Shown here in pieces: positions 52,304 through 61,003 of a DNA stretch of 64,000 bases. The stretch is from Chitinophaga rhizosphaerae (lineage in GTDB: Bacteria; Bacteroidota; Bacteroidia; Chitinophagales; Chitinophagaceae): the NCBI RefSeq assembly GCF_003958645.1, contig NZ_RXLO01000008.1, forward strand, positions 243,215-307,214, written 5' to 3'. The translations under genes and the position numbers were made by a program. How positions within the stretch are numbered: position 1 is the first letter of the stretch; each line of letters starts with the position of its first letter. The notes below the pieces were generated by a model. It was not told where the DNA came from and did no database searches. It worked only from the letters and a program-made list of their open reading frames with translations.

Positions 52304-52999
52304 TTATGCAAAATTTACTGCTGCATTGTCCGTCACCTGCCCGTTTTCCGTCCGCAGCACCCTTGACGGGAACTTCTGCAACACAATATAATCATGCGTC
52401 GCCATCACGATCGTGGTACCGTCTTCCCGGCAGATCCGGAACAGCAACTGCATGATCCCGTCGGAAGTTTCCGGGTCCAGGTTGCCCGTGGGCTCATCGG
52501 CCAGAATCAGCTTCGGCCCGTTCAGGAGCGCCCGGGCGATATCCACCCTTTGCTGCTCCCCGCCCGACAACTCGTACGGCATCTTGAACCCCTTGGTAGC
52601 CAGCCCCACCTTCTCCAAAACGTCCGCTATCTTGTCCTCGATCTGCTTCTGGTCCGTCCACCCCGTGGCCTTCAGCGCAAATTTCAGGTTCTCGTGCACG
52701 GTACGGTCCGTCAACAACTGGAAGTCCTGGAACACCACACCAAGGTTCCGGCGAAGGTAAGGCACCTTCTTCCAGTCCATCTTCGTGAGGTCGAACCCTG
52801 CCACCTGCCCGCTCCCCTCTCTCAACACGAGATCGCCGTAGAGCGTCTTAAGCAGGCTCGATTTGCCCGTGCCCGTTTTCCCGATCAGGTACACAAACTC
52901 GCCCTTGTTGATCGAGATGTTCACGTCAGACAGGATCAAAGAACTTCCCTGGTATATATTAGCGTTCGTCAGCTGAACTATCGGTTGATCGACCATCAA
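52304..52999 (-). CDS. ftsE: FtsE-like ABC ATP-binding protein
   Basis: 231 residues. Walker A is IGKTGTGKSSLLK near residue 38, the signature LSGGEQQRV is near 143, Walker B LILADEPTGNLDPE is near 165. FtsE works with FtsX at the division site to activate peptidoglycan hydrolases. No ftsX is adjacent, so the identification rests on similarity of the ATPase. A TATTTTTG box on the minus strand (53017-53024) fits a -7 element. Confidence 0.87.
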   Translation of the reverse strand: MMVDQPIVQLTNANIYQGSSLILSDVNISINKGEFVYLIGKTGTGKSSLLKTLYGDLVLREGSGQVAGFDLTKMDWKKVPYLRRNLGVVFQDFQLLTDRTVHENLKFALKATGWTDQKQIEDKIADVLEKVGLATKGFKMPYELSGGEQQRVDIARALLNGPKLILADEPTGNLDPETSDGIMQLLFRICREDGTTIVMATHDYIVLQKFPSRVLRTENGQVTDNAAVNFA

Positions 53000-53016
53000 T
53001 TTCCTGTTTTAAAATC

Positions 53017-53024
53017 CAAAAATA
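53017..53024 (-). promoter_or_regulatory. Promoter -7 box of ftsE
   Basis: TATTTTTG on the minus strand matches TAnnTTTG; the leader would be about 10 bases. No clear -33 box. Confidence 0.5.
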
Positions 53025-53056
53025 GTTAAATCCCTGTCAAAGACCCACATACGTTA

Positions 53057-53103
53057 ATAACTATAAAATTAGTTTGTAAACTAAAATAATAGTTATACAT
53101 TCG
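53057..53103 (+). promoter_or_regulatory. BlaI-type operator within a Bacteroidota promoter
   Basis: A nested palindrome has one shared centre at 53076.5: inner TTAGTTT/AAACTAA (53069-53084) and outer ATAACTAT/ATAGTTAT (53057-53064 and 53089-53096). The inner half carries the likely -33 TTTG (53073-53076); 19 bases on, TACATTCG (53096-53103) is a one-mismatch -7 box. BlaI repressors bind short dyads over their own promoter. The leader to the blaI ATG would be about 240 bases. Confidence 0.65.
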
Positions 53104-53351
53104 TACCAACAACCGAAATCCATTCCTTCGCCGCCGCTTTGAAGTAACGCTTCAAGCGGGAAATTGTTAAAAATCCGGCGAATGGAAGCATTACGCCACA
53201 ATATAACAACGAAGGCAGAAAGCGGGTGAAAAATAAGGTAAATAATTACAGAGGACAGACAGACCGGGCGCATCAATAATCGGGCATCAATCAGCAACAC
53301 CAGGAGCACACCATCAGCACACAACTAACCTACTCCATAAACAGCGACACA

Positions 53352-53741
53352 ATGAAAACACTGACAAAAGCGGAAGAACAGATCATGCAGGCCCTTTGGG
53401 AGCTGGGCCCCTCTTTCGTGAAAGACATCATCACTTTTCTCCCCGAACCGCAACCCCATTACAACACGGTATCTACACTCGTGAAGATACTGGTCGACAA
53501 AGGGTTTGCCGGTTACAAGGCCTTCGGGAAGAGCCACCAGTACCATGCGCTTATCTCCAAGGACGAATACAGCAGCCGCACGGTGAAGAACCTCGTGAAA
53601 GGGTACTTCGGCGGCTCATTCTCGAACCTCGTTTCGTTTTTCGTAAAAGAGAAAAACATGTCGGTTTCCGACTTGCAGCAATTGCTGGACGAAATCAGGG
53701 AATCGAACCCTACAGAACCACCTAAAAACGACGCGCCATGA
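53352..53741 (+). CDS. BlaI/MecI/CopY-family transcriptional repressor
   Basis: 129 residues. The winged helix begins LTKAEEQIMQALWELGPSF, with the recognition region PHYNTVSTLVKILVDKGF; the C-terminal dimerisation part contains GGSFSNLVSFFV, where BlaI proteins are cleaved on induction. It forms an operon with the M56 gene, whose ATG overlaps this stop by 4 bases (ATGA). A palindromic operator upstream indicates that it regulates its own operon. Its inducer is not known; beta-lactams are one possibility, and cell-envelope stress another. Confidence 0.92.
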   Translation: MKTLTKAEEQIMQALWELGPSFVKDIITFLPEPQPHYNTVSTLVKILVDKGFAGYKAFGKSHQYHALISKDEYSSRTVKNLVKGYFGGSFSNLVSFFVKEKNMSVSDLQQLLDEIRESNPTEPPKNDAP

Positions 53742-55069
53742 GCCTGATCCTGATGTACCTCGCGAAAGCGGCCCTTTGTTCCGGCCTGCTGTTCGCCTAT
53801 TACTGCCTGGTGCTTCGCAACCAGCGCCAGCATCGCTGGAACAGGGCTTACCTGCTGGGCCTCACGGCCGTGAGCCTCCTGTTGCCGCTCATCAGCATCC
53901 CCCTTCCCGGAAGCACCACCGGACCAGCCGCCATCCTTCAATACACCGCATCTGCATTCACCGTCAACGGGAACGCCGGCGGCCATACCGCGGGCTCCTG
54001 GCACTGGTCGTTTTTCGCTTACGCTGCAGTGGCGGCGGCTTTACTGGCGCGCTTCGGTTATGCCGTCTGGCAGTTGCGCAACCTCATCCGCGGGGGGCGC
54101 AGGCAGGCAGGCCAACATTACCAGCTCATCCTCCATCCTGCCGTTTCCTCGCCCTTCAGTTTTTTCCGTTTCATCTTCTGGAACCCGGACGCAGAGCAGC
54201 AATCCGCCGAAAGCCGCCACATTTTGCAGCACGAACAAACGCATGTGCGCAAAGGCCATAGCTGGGATACGCTGTTCATGGAGCTCGTCACCGCACTTTG
54301 CTGGGCCAATCCCATCTTCCATTTCGTGAAACGCGAACTGCAGGTAGTCCACGAATTCGAAGCAGACGAAGTGCCCGCGGGCAACGGCCAAACGAAAGCC
54401 TATACAGAAAACCTCCTCCGCCAGGTGCTTTGCGCTCCTTCCGCCAACTTACTCATTCACCACTTTTCCCAACCTCCCGTAAAACGCAGAATCATGATGC
54501 TTACCCGCAAAAACAACACACGTTTTGCCGCCGTCCGCAAGCTGATGACGTTGCCCCTCGCCGCAGGACTCATCTTCGCCATCTCCTGCACACAGAACAA
54601 GCAGGATGTGAAAGTTCCCGAGGCAGCACCCAGTTATCCCCAAAAAGAAAAAGAAATAGAATACGTCGAACAGCCCAAGTACGAGCTTTTCACACAAGTG
54701 GAGGAGCCGCCTGTTTTTCCGGGCGGAGACGCCGCGCTGAACAAATACCTCGGCAATAACATCAATTACCCGAAAGCCGCCATGGAGGGAAGTGTGCAGG
54801 GAACGGTCATCGTACAGTTCACCATCCGCCGCGATGGAACGATCAAGGACGTGACGACCGTCGGCAAAAAAATAGGCAGCGGGCTGGAAGAGGAATCTAT
54901 CCGCGTCGTAAAAGGCATGCCCAAATGGAAGCCCGGCGTCCAGAACAAGAGGCAGGTAGACGTACGGTTTAACCTGCCTATTCGCTACACGCTGCAGGAT
55001 GAAGACAACAGCACCTCTTTCTGGCCAGGCCAGTCGCCCTTTATGCCCGGACAAAAGACAACATGTTAG
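53738..55069 (+). CDS. M56 (BlaR1-like) metallopeptidase with TonB C-terminal domain
   Basis: 443 residues. The N-terminal half has about four membrane segments and a cytoplasmic zinc-protease site HEQTH (ILQHEQTHVRKGHSWD), with a downstream EFEADE Glu. After another hydrophobic segment (LMTLPLAAGLIFAISC) comes a periplasmic linker and a TonB C-terminal-type domain (FPGGDAALNKYLGNNINYPKAA, then QGTVIVQFTIRRDGTIKDV). There is no penicillin-binding sensor domain as in staphylococcal BlaR1. The protease would cut the partner BlaI upon a signal; the TonB-like part may be the signal-sensing module. It overlaps blaI, and a terminator follows. Confidence 0.85.
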   Translation: MSLILMYLAKAALCSGLLFAYYCLVLRNQRQHRWNRAYLLGLTAVSLLLPLISIPLPGSTTGPAAILQYTASAFTVNGNAGGHTAGSWHWSFFAYAAVAAALLARFGYAVWQLRNLIRGGRRQAGQHYQLILHPAVSSPFSFFRFIFWNPDAEQQSAESRHILQHEQTHVRKGHSWDTLFMELVTALCWANPIFHFVKRELQVVHEFEADEVPAGNGQTKAYTENLLRQVLCAPSANLLIHHFSQPPVKRRIMMLTRKNNTRFAAVRKLMTLPLAAGLIFAISCTQNKQDVKVPEAAPSYPQKEKEIEYVEQPKYELFTQVEEPPVFPGGDAALNKYLGNNINYPKAAMEGSVQGTVIVQFTIRRDGTIKDVTTVGKKIGSGLEEESIRVVKGMPKWKPGVQNKRQVDVRFNLPIRYTLQDEDNSTSFWPGQSPFMPGQKTTC

Positions 55070-55109
55070 ATTTTTCCCCCGTTACAATAATTTAGCAAAC
55101 ATTTACCGG

Positions 55110-55136
55110 CGCCGCAGTCATGCGGCGTCTTTTTTT
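55110..55136 (+). terminator. Terminator of the blaI/M56 operon
   Basis: A 7-bp GC-rich stem (55110-55116 with 55121-55127), GTCA loop, then a T-run of seven interrupted by one C. Confidence 0.85.
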
Positions 55137-55179
55137 GTGGAAATGCAAAGGGCGCGCATCTGGATGTAAACGGCCTTCC

Positions 55180-55665
55180 ATGACGATCCGATTCATCGTC
55201 CCGATCTACGTGATGTCTGTTATTGCAGCGTGTTCGCGGAAAAATTCTACGCTACCCGATGCGGGAACAGCAATCATCCAAACCTCGGTTGACAGCATCG
55301 CCGAAACAACTTCAGTGGAAATTCCTGATGAAATCATCTGCTGTTTTCCCTGTGAGCCCATCCCCCGGTTCCCCGGTGGCGAACAGGCGCTGGTTGACTT
55401 CCTGGAGAAAAACATACAATATCCCGAAGCAGCGCTCCGCGCCGAAAAGTCAGGCACCGTATTCGTAACATTCGGAGTGAATGCTGATGGGAAGCTTTCC
55501 GACATCGGAACGGCGGGCAGTTCGCCCGGGTTCGGAATGGACGAAGAAGCGTTACGGGTAGTGAAAATGATGCCTGACTGGGAGACAGGCGTGCTGAAAG
55601 GAAAACCTTCAGTCACCCGGTTCAGCCTTCCCATACGGTTTTCGCTGGCGGATGAAAAAAAGTAA
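55180..55665 (+). CDS. TonB C-terminal-domain lipoprotein
   Basis: 161 residues from the ATG at 55180; an earlier start gives a basic stretch that overlaps the terminator. Signal with lipobox VIAACS (Cys18). The rest is one TonB C-terminal-type domain (RFPGGEQALVDFLEKNIQYPEAA, SGTVFVTFGVNADGKLSDI), clearly paralogous to the C-terminus of the M56 protein before it. As a lipoprotein it has no membrane helix to couple to ExbBD, so it is unlikely to be a true energy transducer. It may share a ligand or partner with the M56 protein. Confidence 0.75.
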   Translation: MTIRFIVPIYVMSVIAACSRKNSTLPDAGTAIIQTSVDSIAETTSVEIPDEIICCFPCEPIPRFPGGEQALVDFLEKNIQYPEAALRAEKSGTVFVTFGVNADGKLSDIGTAGSSPGFGMDEEALRVVKMMPDWETGVLKGKPSVTRFSLPIRFSLADEKK

Positions 55666-55698
55666 AAGCCGGTGGCCTTTTCGGTCCACCGGCTTTTT
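55664..55698. terminator. Bidirectional terminator
   Basis: A 12-bp perfect stem (55664-55675 with 55686-55697) with an A-run on one side and a T-run on the other. It separates the TonB lipoprotein gene from the convergent purM. Confidence 0.88.
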
Positions 55699-55717
55699 CG
55701 TATATGCCTTGCTGTGA

Positions 55718-56896
55718 TTATTTGTATTCGAACGTGCCGAATTCGCTTTTCACGGTCACTTTCTTGCCTTCGCCGGCCTCCACGCGGCCTACGATCCGGG
55801 CGTCGATGTTGTAGGTCTGGCTGATGCGGATCAGGTCTTCCGCGATTCCGGCGGGCACGTACAATTCCATGCGGTGGCCCATGTTGAACACCTGGTACAT
55901 TTCCTTCCATTCGGCGCCCGATTGTTCGCGGATCAGCTGGAACAGCGGGGGAACGGGGAACAGGTTATCCTTGATGACGTGCAGGTTTTCGATGAAGTGC
56001 AGCACTTTGGTTTGCGCTCCGCCGCTGCAATGCACCATTCCGTGGATTTGCGGGCGGAATTGCTCCAGCATGTGGCGGATCACCGGCGCGTAGGTGCGCG
56101 TGGGCGACAATACCAGTTTGCCGGCCGTGATCTGGCCGAATCCCGGAACGTCGATCATATCCGTCAGGGATTTTTTACCGGCGAAAACCAGCTCCTGCGG
56201 GATGGCGGGGTCGTAGGATTCGGGGTATTTCTCGGCTACGGATTTATTGAAAACGTCGTGACGGGCGGAAGTGAGGCCGTTGCTGCCCATGCCGCCGTTG
56301 TATTCGCGCTCGTAAGTGGCCTGGCCGTAGGATGCGAGCCCTACTACCACGTCTCCCGCCTGGATACGGTCGTTCGAGATCACATCTGCTCGCTTCATGC
56401 GGGCCGTTACGGTGGAGTCTACGATGAGGGTGCGGACGAGGTCTCCCACATCGGCGGTTTCCCCGCCGGTGCTGTAGATGCCCATCCCGTAGGAGCGCAG
56501 CTCTTCGAGGATTTCTTCCGTACCGTTGATGATGGCGGCGATCACTTCGCCGGGGATGCGGTTTTTATTGCGGCCGATGGTGGAAGACAGCAGGATGTTA
56601 TCTGTTGCGCCCACGCAAAGGAGGTCGTCCGTGTTCATGATGATGGCGTCCTGCGCGATGCCGCGCCAAACGCTGATATCACCCGTTTCCTTCCAGTAGG
56701 CGTATGCGAGGGAGGATTTGGTGCCCGCCCCGTCTGCATGCATGATGTTGCACCAGGCTTCGTCGCCCCCGAGCAGGTCGGGGATGATTTTGCAGAATGC
56801 ACGGGGGAATAATCCCTTGTCGATATTCCGGATGGCGTTGTGCACATCTTCTTTGCCGGCTGAAACGCCTCTTTGGGCGTAAAGGTTCTGATCCAC
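55718..56896 (-). CDS. purM: Phosphoribosylformylglycinamidine cyclo-ligase
   Basis: 392 residues, in the longer Bacteroidota form (E. coli PurM has 345). AIR-synthase motifs are MHADGAGTKSSLAYA near residue 53, STGGETADVGDLVRT near 143, and GMVHCSGGAQTK near 290. It closes the imidazole ring in purine synthesis. A TACTTTTG box (56926-56933, minus strand) fits a -7 element. It is divergent from ribF, and their promoters overlap. Confidence 0.93.
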   Translation of the reverse strand: MDQNLYAQRGVSAGKEDVHNAIRNIDKGLFPRAFCKIIPDLLGGDEAWCNIMHADGAGTKSSLAYAYWKETGDISVWRGIAQDAIIMNTDDLLCVGATDNILLSSTIGRNKNRIPGEVIAAIINGTEEILEELRSYGMGIYSTGGETADVGDLVRTLIVDSTVTARMKRADVISNDRIQAGDVVVGLASYGQATYEREYNGGMGSNGLTSARHDVFNKSVAEKYPESYDPAIPQELVFAGKKSLTDMIDVPGFGQITAGKLVLSPTRTYAPVIRHMLEQFRPQIHGMVHCSGGAQTKVLHFIENLHVIKDNLFPVPPLFQLIREQSGAEWKEMYQVFNMGHRMELYVPAGIAEDLIRISQTYNIDARIVGRVEAGEGKKVTVKSEFGTFEYK

Positions 56897-56925
56897 GGTA
56901 GGTTCCTTTGTTTGCGATTAAAGTG

Positions 56926-56933
56926 CAAAAGTA
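56926..56933 (-). promoter_or_regulatory. Promoter -7 box of purM
   Basis: TACTTTTG on the minus strand fits TAnnTTTG. It touches the ATTG -33 box of the opposite ribF promoter. Confidence 0.55.
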
Positions 56934-56962
56934 TTGTAATCCCGTCAAAACATTTAGATTTG
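56933..56962 (+). promoter_or_regulatory. Promoter of ribF
   Basis: ATTG (56933-56936) and TAGATTTG (56955-56962), 18 bases apart, match the Bacteroidota consensus with one -33 mismatch. The transcript would start near 56968. Confidence 0.68.
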
Positions 56963-56994
56963 CACGGCGTTTTTGCAAATATGACCGATCCACC

Positions 56995-57930
56995 ATGCAG
57001 GTTCACAGAGATTTAAAGAAATTACCCGCTTTCCGGAACGCCGTGATCACCATCGGCACTTTCGACGGGGTGCATACCGGCCACCAGCACATCCTCCAGC
57101 AACTGCAGGAAGCCGCGCACGCCTGCAACGGGGAAACGGTCATCATCACATTCGACCCGCATCCGCGGGAAGTGCTGGCGGGCGATAAATCGGTCCGCCT
57201 GCTCACTACGCTCGATGAGAAGATTTCGCTCCTCGCGCACTGGGGCATTCATCACCTGGTGGTGGTCCCCTTCACCCGGGAGTTCTCGGAACGCTCCGCC
57301 ACGGCCTATCTTGAAGATTTCCTCATCGAAACCTTCCGTCCACATACCATCATCATCGGGTACGATCACCGTTTCGGCCACAACCGCGAAGGCGGGCTGG
57401 AACTGCTGGAGGCCGAGCAGGAAAAATACGGTTTCCGGTTGCTGGAAATCCCCCAGCAGGTCATCCAGGACGCCGCCGTTTCCTCTACCCGCATCCGCAA
57501 AAGCCTCCAGGAAGGCGATGTAACGCTGGCCAACGAGCTGCTCGGTTATCCGTACTTCCTCAACGGCATCGTGGTACACGGCGATAAAATGGGCCGCCAG
57601 CTTGGGTTCCCCACCGCCAATATCTCCCTTAACGACTACCGCAAGCTCATTCCCGCACAGGGCGTTTACGCCGTGACGGTGACGGCCGGCAACGACGGGC
57701 AGCTGCACAAAGGCGCGCTCAACATCGGCACCCGGCCTACGTTTAACGGCACGGAACTGCGCATCGAAGTGTTCATCCTCGATTTCGACAAAGAAATTTA
57801 CGATGCGCCCATCCGCGTCGATTTCCTGGAATTCATCCGATCAGACAGGAAGTTCGGCAGTGTGGAAGGGCTCGTGGCGCAGATGAAAAACGATGTGGAG
57901 CAGGCCCGGGCGGTTGCCTCAAGGCCGTAA
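56995..57930 (+). CDS. ribF: Bifunctional riboflavin kinase/FAD synthetase
   Basis: 311 residues from the ATG at 56995; an earlier start (56908) would lie before the promoter. The N-terminal FAD synthetase domain has GTFDGVHTGHQHIL (HxGH-type nucleotide motif) and YDHRFGHNREGG; the C-terminal riboflavin kinase has GRQLGFPTANIS and NIGTRPTF. It makes FMN and FAD from riboflavin. Its 3' end overlaps the convergent holA gene by 12 bases. Confidence 0.95.
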   Translation: MQVHRDLKKLPAFRNAVITIGTFDGVHTGHQHILQQLQEAAHACNGETVIITFDPHPREVLAGDKSVRLLTTLDEKISLLAHWGIHHLVVVPFTREFSERSATAYLEDFLIETFRPHTIIIGYDHRFGHNREGGLELLEAEQEKYGFRLLEIPQQVIQDAAVSSTRIRKSLQEGDVTLANELLGYPYFLNGIVVHGDKMGRQLGFPTANISLNDYRKLIPAQGVYAVTVTAGNDGQLHKGALNIGTRPTFNGTELRIEVFILDFDKEIYDAPIRVDFLEFIRSDRKFGSVEGLVAQMKNDVEQARAVASRP

Positions 57931-58917
57931 AATGCGGTAAACCATTTCCTTCATCAATTCTCCGTCTTCATTCCCGGCGTCGCCGATACCGATGCTGCGC
58001 AGATTGTATTGCGCCAGGAGCAGAATGGCGCGCTCGGTGCCGTTGGGCCCGAAATTGCGTGCGGCCGACATATAATCTTTCAGGAAAAAAGGATGCACGC
58101 CCAATGCGGCGGCCATTTCCTTCTCGCCGCCCTTGGCGCCGAAAAGCAGGTTGATCTTGGCAAAATATCCGTAGAGGGAAGGGATCACCACCTGTATGGG
58201 CGCGGCTTTGGGATTGGCGGAGAAATAACGGACGATGCGCATGGCCTTGGTCATATCCATCTGCCCGATCGCGTTTTGCAGCTCGAAAACATTGTATTCC
58301 TTGCTGATGCCCACGTATTTCTCGATGTCGGACTCGTCGATCTTTTTGCCTTGCGGCAGGTTGACCATCAGTTTCTCGATCTCGTTGGCGATGCGGCTGA
58401 GATCATTGCCGATGTGGTCGGCCAGCATGACGCAGGCTTTTTCGGAGATGGCGAGCCCCTGGGAGCGGACGTAAGCCTCCGCCCACTGGGGGATCTGGTT
58501 GTCGTACAGTTTTTTGGTGGACAGCATCACCCCGCGCTCCTTGACGAGCTTGGCCATTTTGGAGCGGCCGTCCAGCTTGCCCTGCTTGTGGGCTACGACG
58601 AACACGGTGGACTCGAGGGGTTTATCGATGTAGGGCTCGATCTTGAGGAGATCGCGCATGGCCTGGGCTTCCTTAAGGATCACGACCTGGCGTTCGGCGA
58701 ACATGGGGTAGCGGCGGCAGGCATTGATGATGGTGGCCCAGTCGGTGTCTTTACCGTACAAAACGGTGAGATTGAAACCTTTATCGGCTTCGGAGAGCAG
58801 GTTATGCTCCGCGTAGTTGACCACCTGGTCTATAAAAAAGTCTTCCTCCCCTTCCAGCCAGTAGAGGGGTTTGAACTTGTTGTTCTTCCAATCCTTGATG
58901 ATATCCTGGTAATCCAT
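57919..58917 (-). CDS. holA: DNA polymerase III, delta subunit
   Basis: 332 residues, the usual length. It begins with LYWLEGEEDFFIDQVV, the AAA+-like N-terminal region without Walker A, as in HolA. ERGVMLSTKKLYDNQIPQWAEAYVRSQG and DLSRIANEIEKLMVNLP are family blocks. It opens the sliding clamp within the loader. The gene follows an exonuclease gene by 30 bases in the same direction, possibly one operon, and its end overlaps ribF by 12 bases. Confidence 0.92.
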   Translation of the reverse strand: MDYQDIIKDWKNNKFKPLYWLEGEEDFFIDQVVNYAEHNLLSEADKGFNLTVLYGKDTDWATIINACRRYPMFAERQVVILKEAQAMRDLLKIEPYIDKPLESTVFVVAHKQGKLDGRSKMAKLVKERGVMLSTKKLYDNQIPQWAEAYVRSQGLAISEKACVMLADHIGNDLSRIANEIEKLMVNLPQGKKIDESDIEKYVGISKEYNVFELQNAIGQMDMTKAMRIVRYFSANPKAAPIQVVIPSLYGYFAKINLLFGAKGGEKEMAAALGVHPFFLKDYMSAARNFGPNGTERAILLLAQYNLRSIGIGDAGNEDGELMKEMVYRILRP

Positions 58918-58947
58918 AACCCTATCTGTTTCTAATGGTCCAACAAT

Positions 58948-59673
58948 TTACGCGACCACGGCCACGCTGTCTTTTTCCATGAGCGGAAGCCCTTTGAAGC
59001 GGAGCAGGAGCTGGCCCACGGTGAGCACGTCTTTCTGACAATACTCCACGATGCGGCGGAGGTCCTTTTCCTCCCAATATACCTTCCCTACCTGGCTGCC
59101 GTCGATATCGTCTTTCGGCGTGGGAATGCCCAGCACGGCGGCGAGGAGCTTGAGGGAGGTGTAATTCCGGAAGTCCCCGAAGCGCCAGATCTGGAGGGTG
59201 TCCAGCATGGGCTGCTCCCAGGGTTTAAGCTGGTGGAGCAGCAGCGGCGCCGGCAGCATGAGCCCGTTTATGACCGCGCGGCGGCAAATATAGGGAATAT
59301 CGAACTCGCGGATGTTATGCCCGGCGAATTGAAAACGTTGCATTTTTTGGTGAAATCTGGTGACGGTATCGAGGAAACCGGCGAGCAGTTCCTTCTCGTC
59401 ATCCCCATAAAATGATTTTATACGCAATTGATACTGACCGTTTTCCGCAAAGAAAAACCCGGCGGAGATGCAAACGATCTTTCCGAACTCGGCGGTGAGG
59501 CCGGCGCGTTCGAAAAAGTCGGCCGAAGGATTTTCAGAATCTGGCAAAGTTTTTGCATTCTTTTCCAACCAGAGCGCCTGTAACTCGGCCGGAAGCTGAT
59601 CCAACGAAGGTGTTAGCGGAGTGGTTTCAATATCTAGCAATAATAACTGGTCGAGCGCAACGGTATATAACAC
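58948..59673 (-). CDS. DEDD-type 3'-5' exonuclease domain protein
   Basis: 241 residues. RNase H-like exonuclease motifs are visible: LLDIETTP (DxE), AGHNIREFDIPYICRR (NxxxFD) and RRIVEYCQKDVLTVGQLL (YxxxD), which makes a full DEDDy set. It resembles the predicted 3'-5' exonuclease of the PolB-like group found as a stand-alone protein in many Bacteroidota. A nucleic-acid repair or processing role is likely. It precedes holA. Confidence 0.85.
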   Translation of the reverse strand: MLYTVALDQLLLLDIETTPLTPSLDQLPAELQALWLEKNAKTLPDSENPSADFFERAGLTAEFGKIVCISAGFFFAENGQYQLRIKSFYGDDEKELLAGFLDTVTRFHQKMQRFQFAGHNIREFDIPYICRRAVINGLMLPAPLLLHQLKPWEQPMLDTLQIWRFGDFRNYTSLKLLAAVLGIPTPKDDIDGSQVGKVYWEEKDLRRIVEYCQKDVLTVGQLLLRFKGLPLMEKDSVAVVA

Positions 59674-59780
59674 AGCCTACAATTTTAAAGCGTGTAATTT
59701 AGTTAAATTTTAACGTTTCAATTTCGAGGGAAAAATTTTACCCATATAACAACAAACAACTTAACAAAACATCAATCATC

Positions 59781-60740
59781 ATGGCGGAAAACACCTTTAA
59801 CGCTGGTACGCCCAATCCCGGGCCCGAAAAACCGAAAAGTAACAAGAACGGCCTTATATACGGTATCCTCATCGCTGCACTCGTAGGCACCTGGGGCTAT
59901 ATGTATTATGACAAGAGCCAGACCAGCAAGGAGATCGCTATCAAAGAAAACCAGCTCGACACGATCTCCAACTCCCGGAACGAACTGCAGGCGGAATACG
60001 ACGCCGCACAGGCCCGGCTGGACGATCTGATCTCCCAGAATAGCCGGATGGACAGCCTCGTGAAAAGCAAGGATAAAGAAATTGCCGACATGAAAGGCCG
60101 TATCACCAGCATCCTCAGCAACAAAAACGCTACCGCAGCCCAGCTGGCAGAAGCCCGCAGGCTGATCGAAGACCTGAAATCCAGGACCGAAGGCTACGTA
60201 GCCACCATCGAACGCCTGGAAGGCGAAAAGATCGTGATCACCGGCGAGCGCGACTACGCCCGCAAAGAGCGCGATTCCGTAGTGGTTGTGAAAGACAGCC
60301 TCGGCAAACGGGTAGACCTGGGTTCCGTGCTCCATGCAGACAATATCAAACTGTCTCCCATCAACGTGCGTAAAAACGGGAAGGAAGAAGTGACGTCCAA
60401 AGCGAAACGTGCGGATATGATGCGCGTCTCCTTCGACCTGAACAACCGCATCGCTACCAGCGGCGACAAAGAGATCTATGTAGCCATCACGGCTCCCGAC
60501 GGTGCTCCCCTCGCAGTAGAAGCCCTCGGCAGCGGCCGCTTCACCCTGGAAGACGGTACCGAGAAACTCTACACCGTTAAGAAAACCGTTTCTTACGCTG
60601 CCGGTGGCAACACCCCCGTAAGCATGGACTGGAAACAGAATTCCGACTTCAAACCCGGCGATTACAACGTAGAAATATACCAGGACGGGTTCAAGATCGG
60701 CGCCGGTAAAGTAAACCTGAAAAAAGGCGGCATCTTCTAA
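59781..60740 (+). CDS. Membrane protein with coiled coil, function unknown
   Basis: 319 residues. A Pro/Gly-rich cytoplasmic start is followed by one membrane helix (GLIYGILIAALVGTWGYMYY, about 25-44). Then comes a long coiled coil (about 50-190; NQLDTISNSRNELQAEYDAAQ) and a beta-rich C-terminal part (about 200-319) ending GGIF. The protein is likely anchored in the inner membrane with its body in the periplasm. Similar proteins are common in Bacteroidota but have no assigned role. It is monocistronic with a terminator. Confidence 0.8.
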   Translation: MAENTFNAGTPNPGPEKPKSNKNGLIYGILIAALVGTWGYMYYDKSQTSKEIAIKENQLDTISNSRNELQAEYDAAQARLDDLISQNSRMDSLVKSKDKEIADMKGRITSILSNKNATAAQLAEARRLIEDLKSRTEGYVATIERLEGEKIVITGERDYARKERDSVVVVKDSLGKRVDLGSVLHADNIKLSPINVRKNGKEEVTSKAKRADMMRVSFDLNNRIATSGDKEIYVAITAPDGAPLAVEALGSGRFTLEDGTEKLYTVKKTVSYAAGGNTPVSMDWKQNSDFKPGDYNVEIYQDGFKIGAGKVNLKKGGIF

Positions 60741-60772
60741 AAAGCACGATAGACAATCCAACATTCATAGAA

Positions 60773-60807
60773 AAAGGGTGTGGCCGCGGCCATGCCCTTT
60801 CTTTTTT
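60773..60807 (+). terminator. Terminator of the coiled-coil gene
   Basis: AAAGGG/CCCTTT outer and TGGCC/GGCCA inner stems (60773-60800) with a small internal loop, then C and six T. Confidence 0.82.
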
Positions 60808-61003
60808 ATACCTGCTTGTTAAAGTTTGGTTATTGCAGGTTAAAAAATATTAATATTAAAATAAAATTAACTTTCTTTGCGGAGAAATTACGAAACGGCT
60901 TTGGATGGAATGCTTTGTGGGGCCCTATACACCTATGCTAACGGAAAATGGAATTGCGGACAGTAAACGGAATATTATGATGCGATTCGATAATATAATT
61001 GAC

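Noticed and set aside
53061..53324. 87-residue minus-strand frame over the blaI leader
   Set aside because: It covers the palindrome and promoter and has no recognisable features; the leader function explains the region better.
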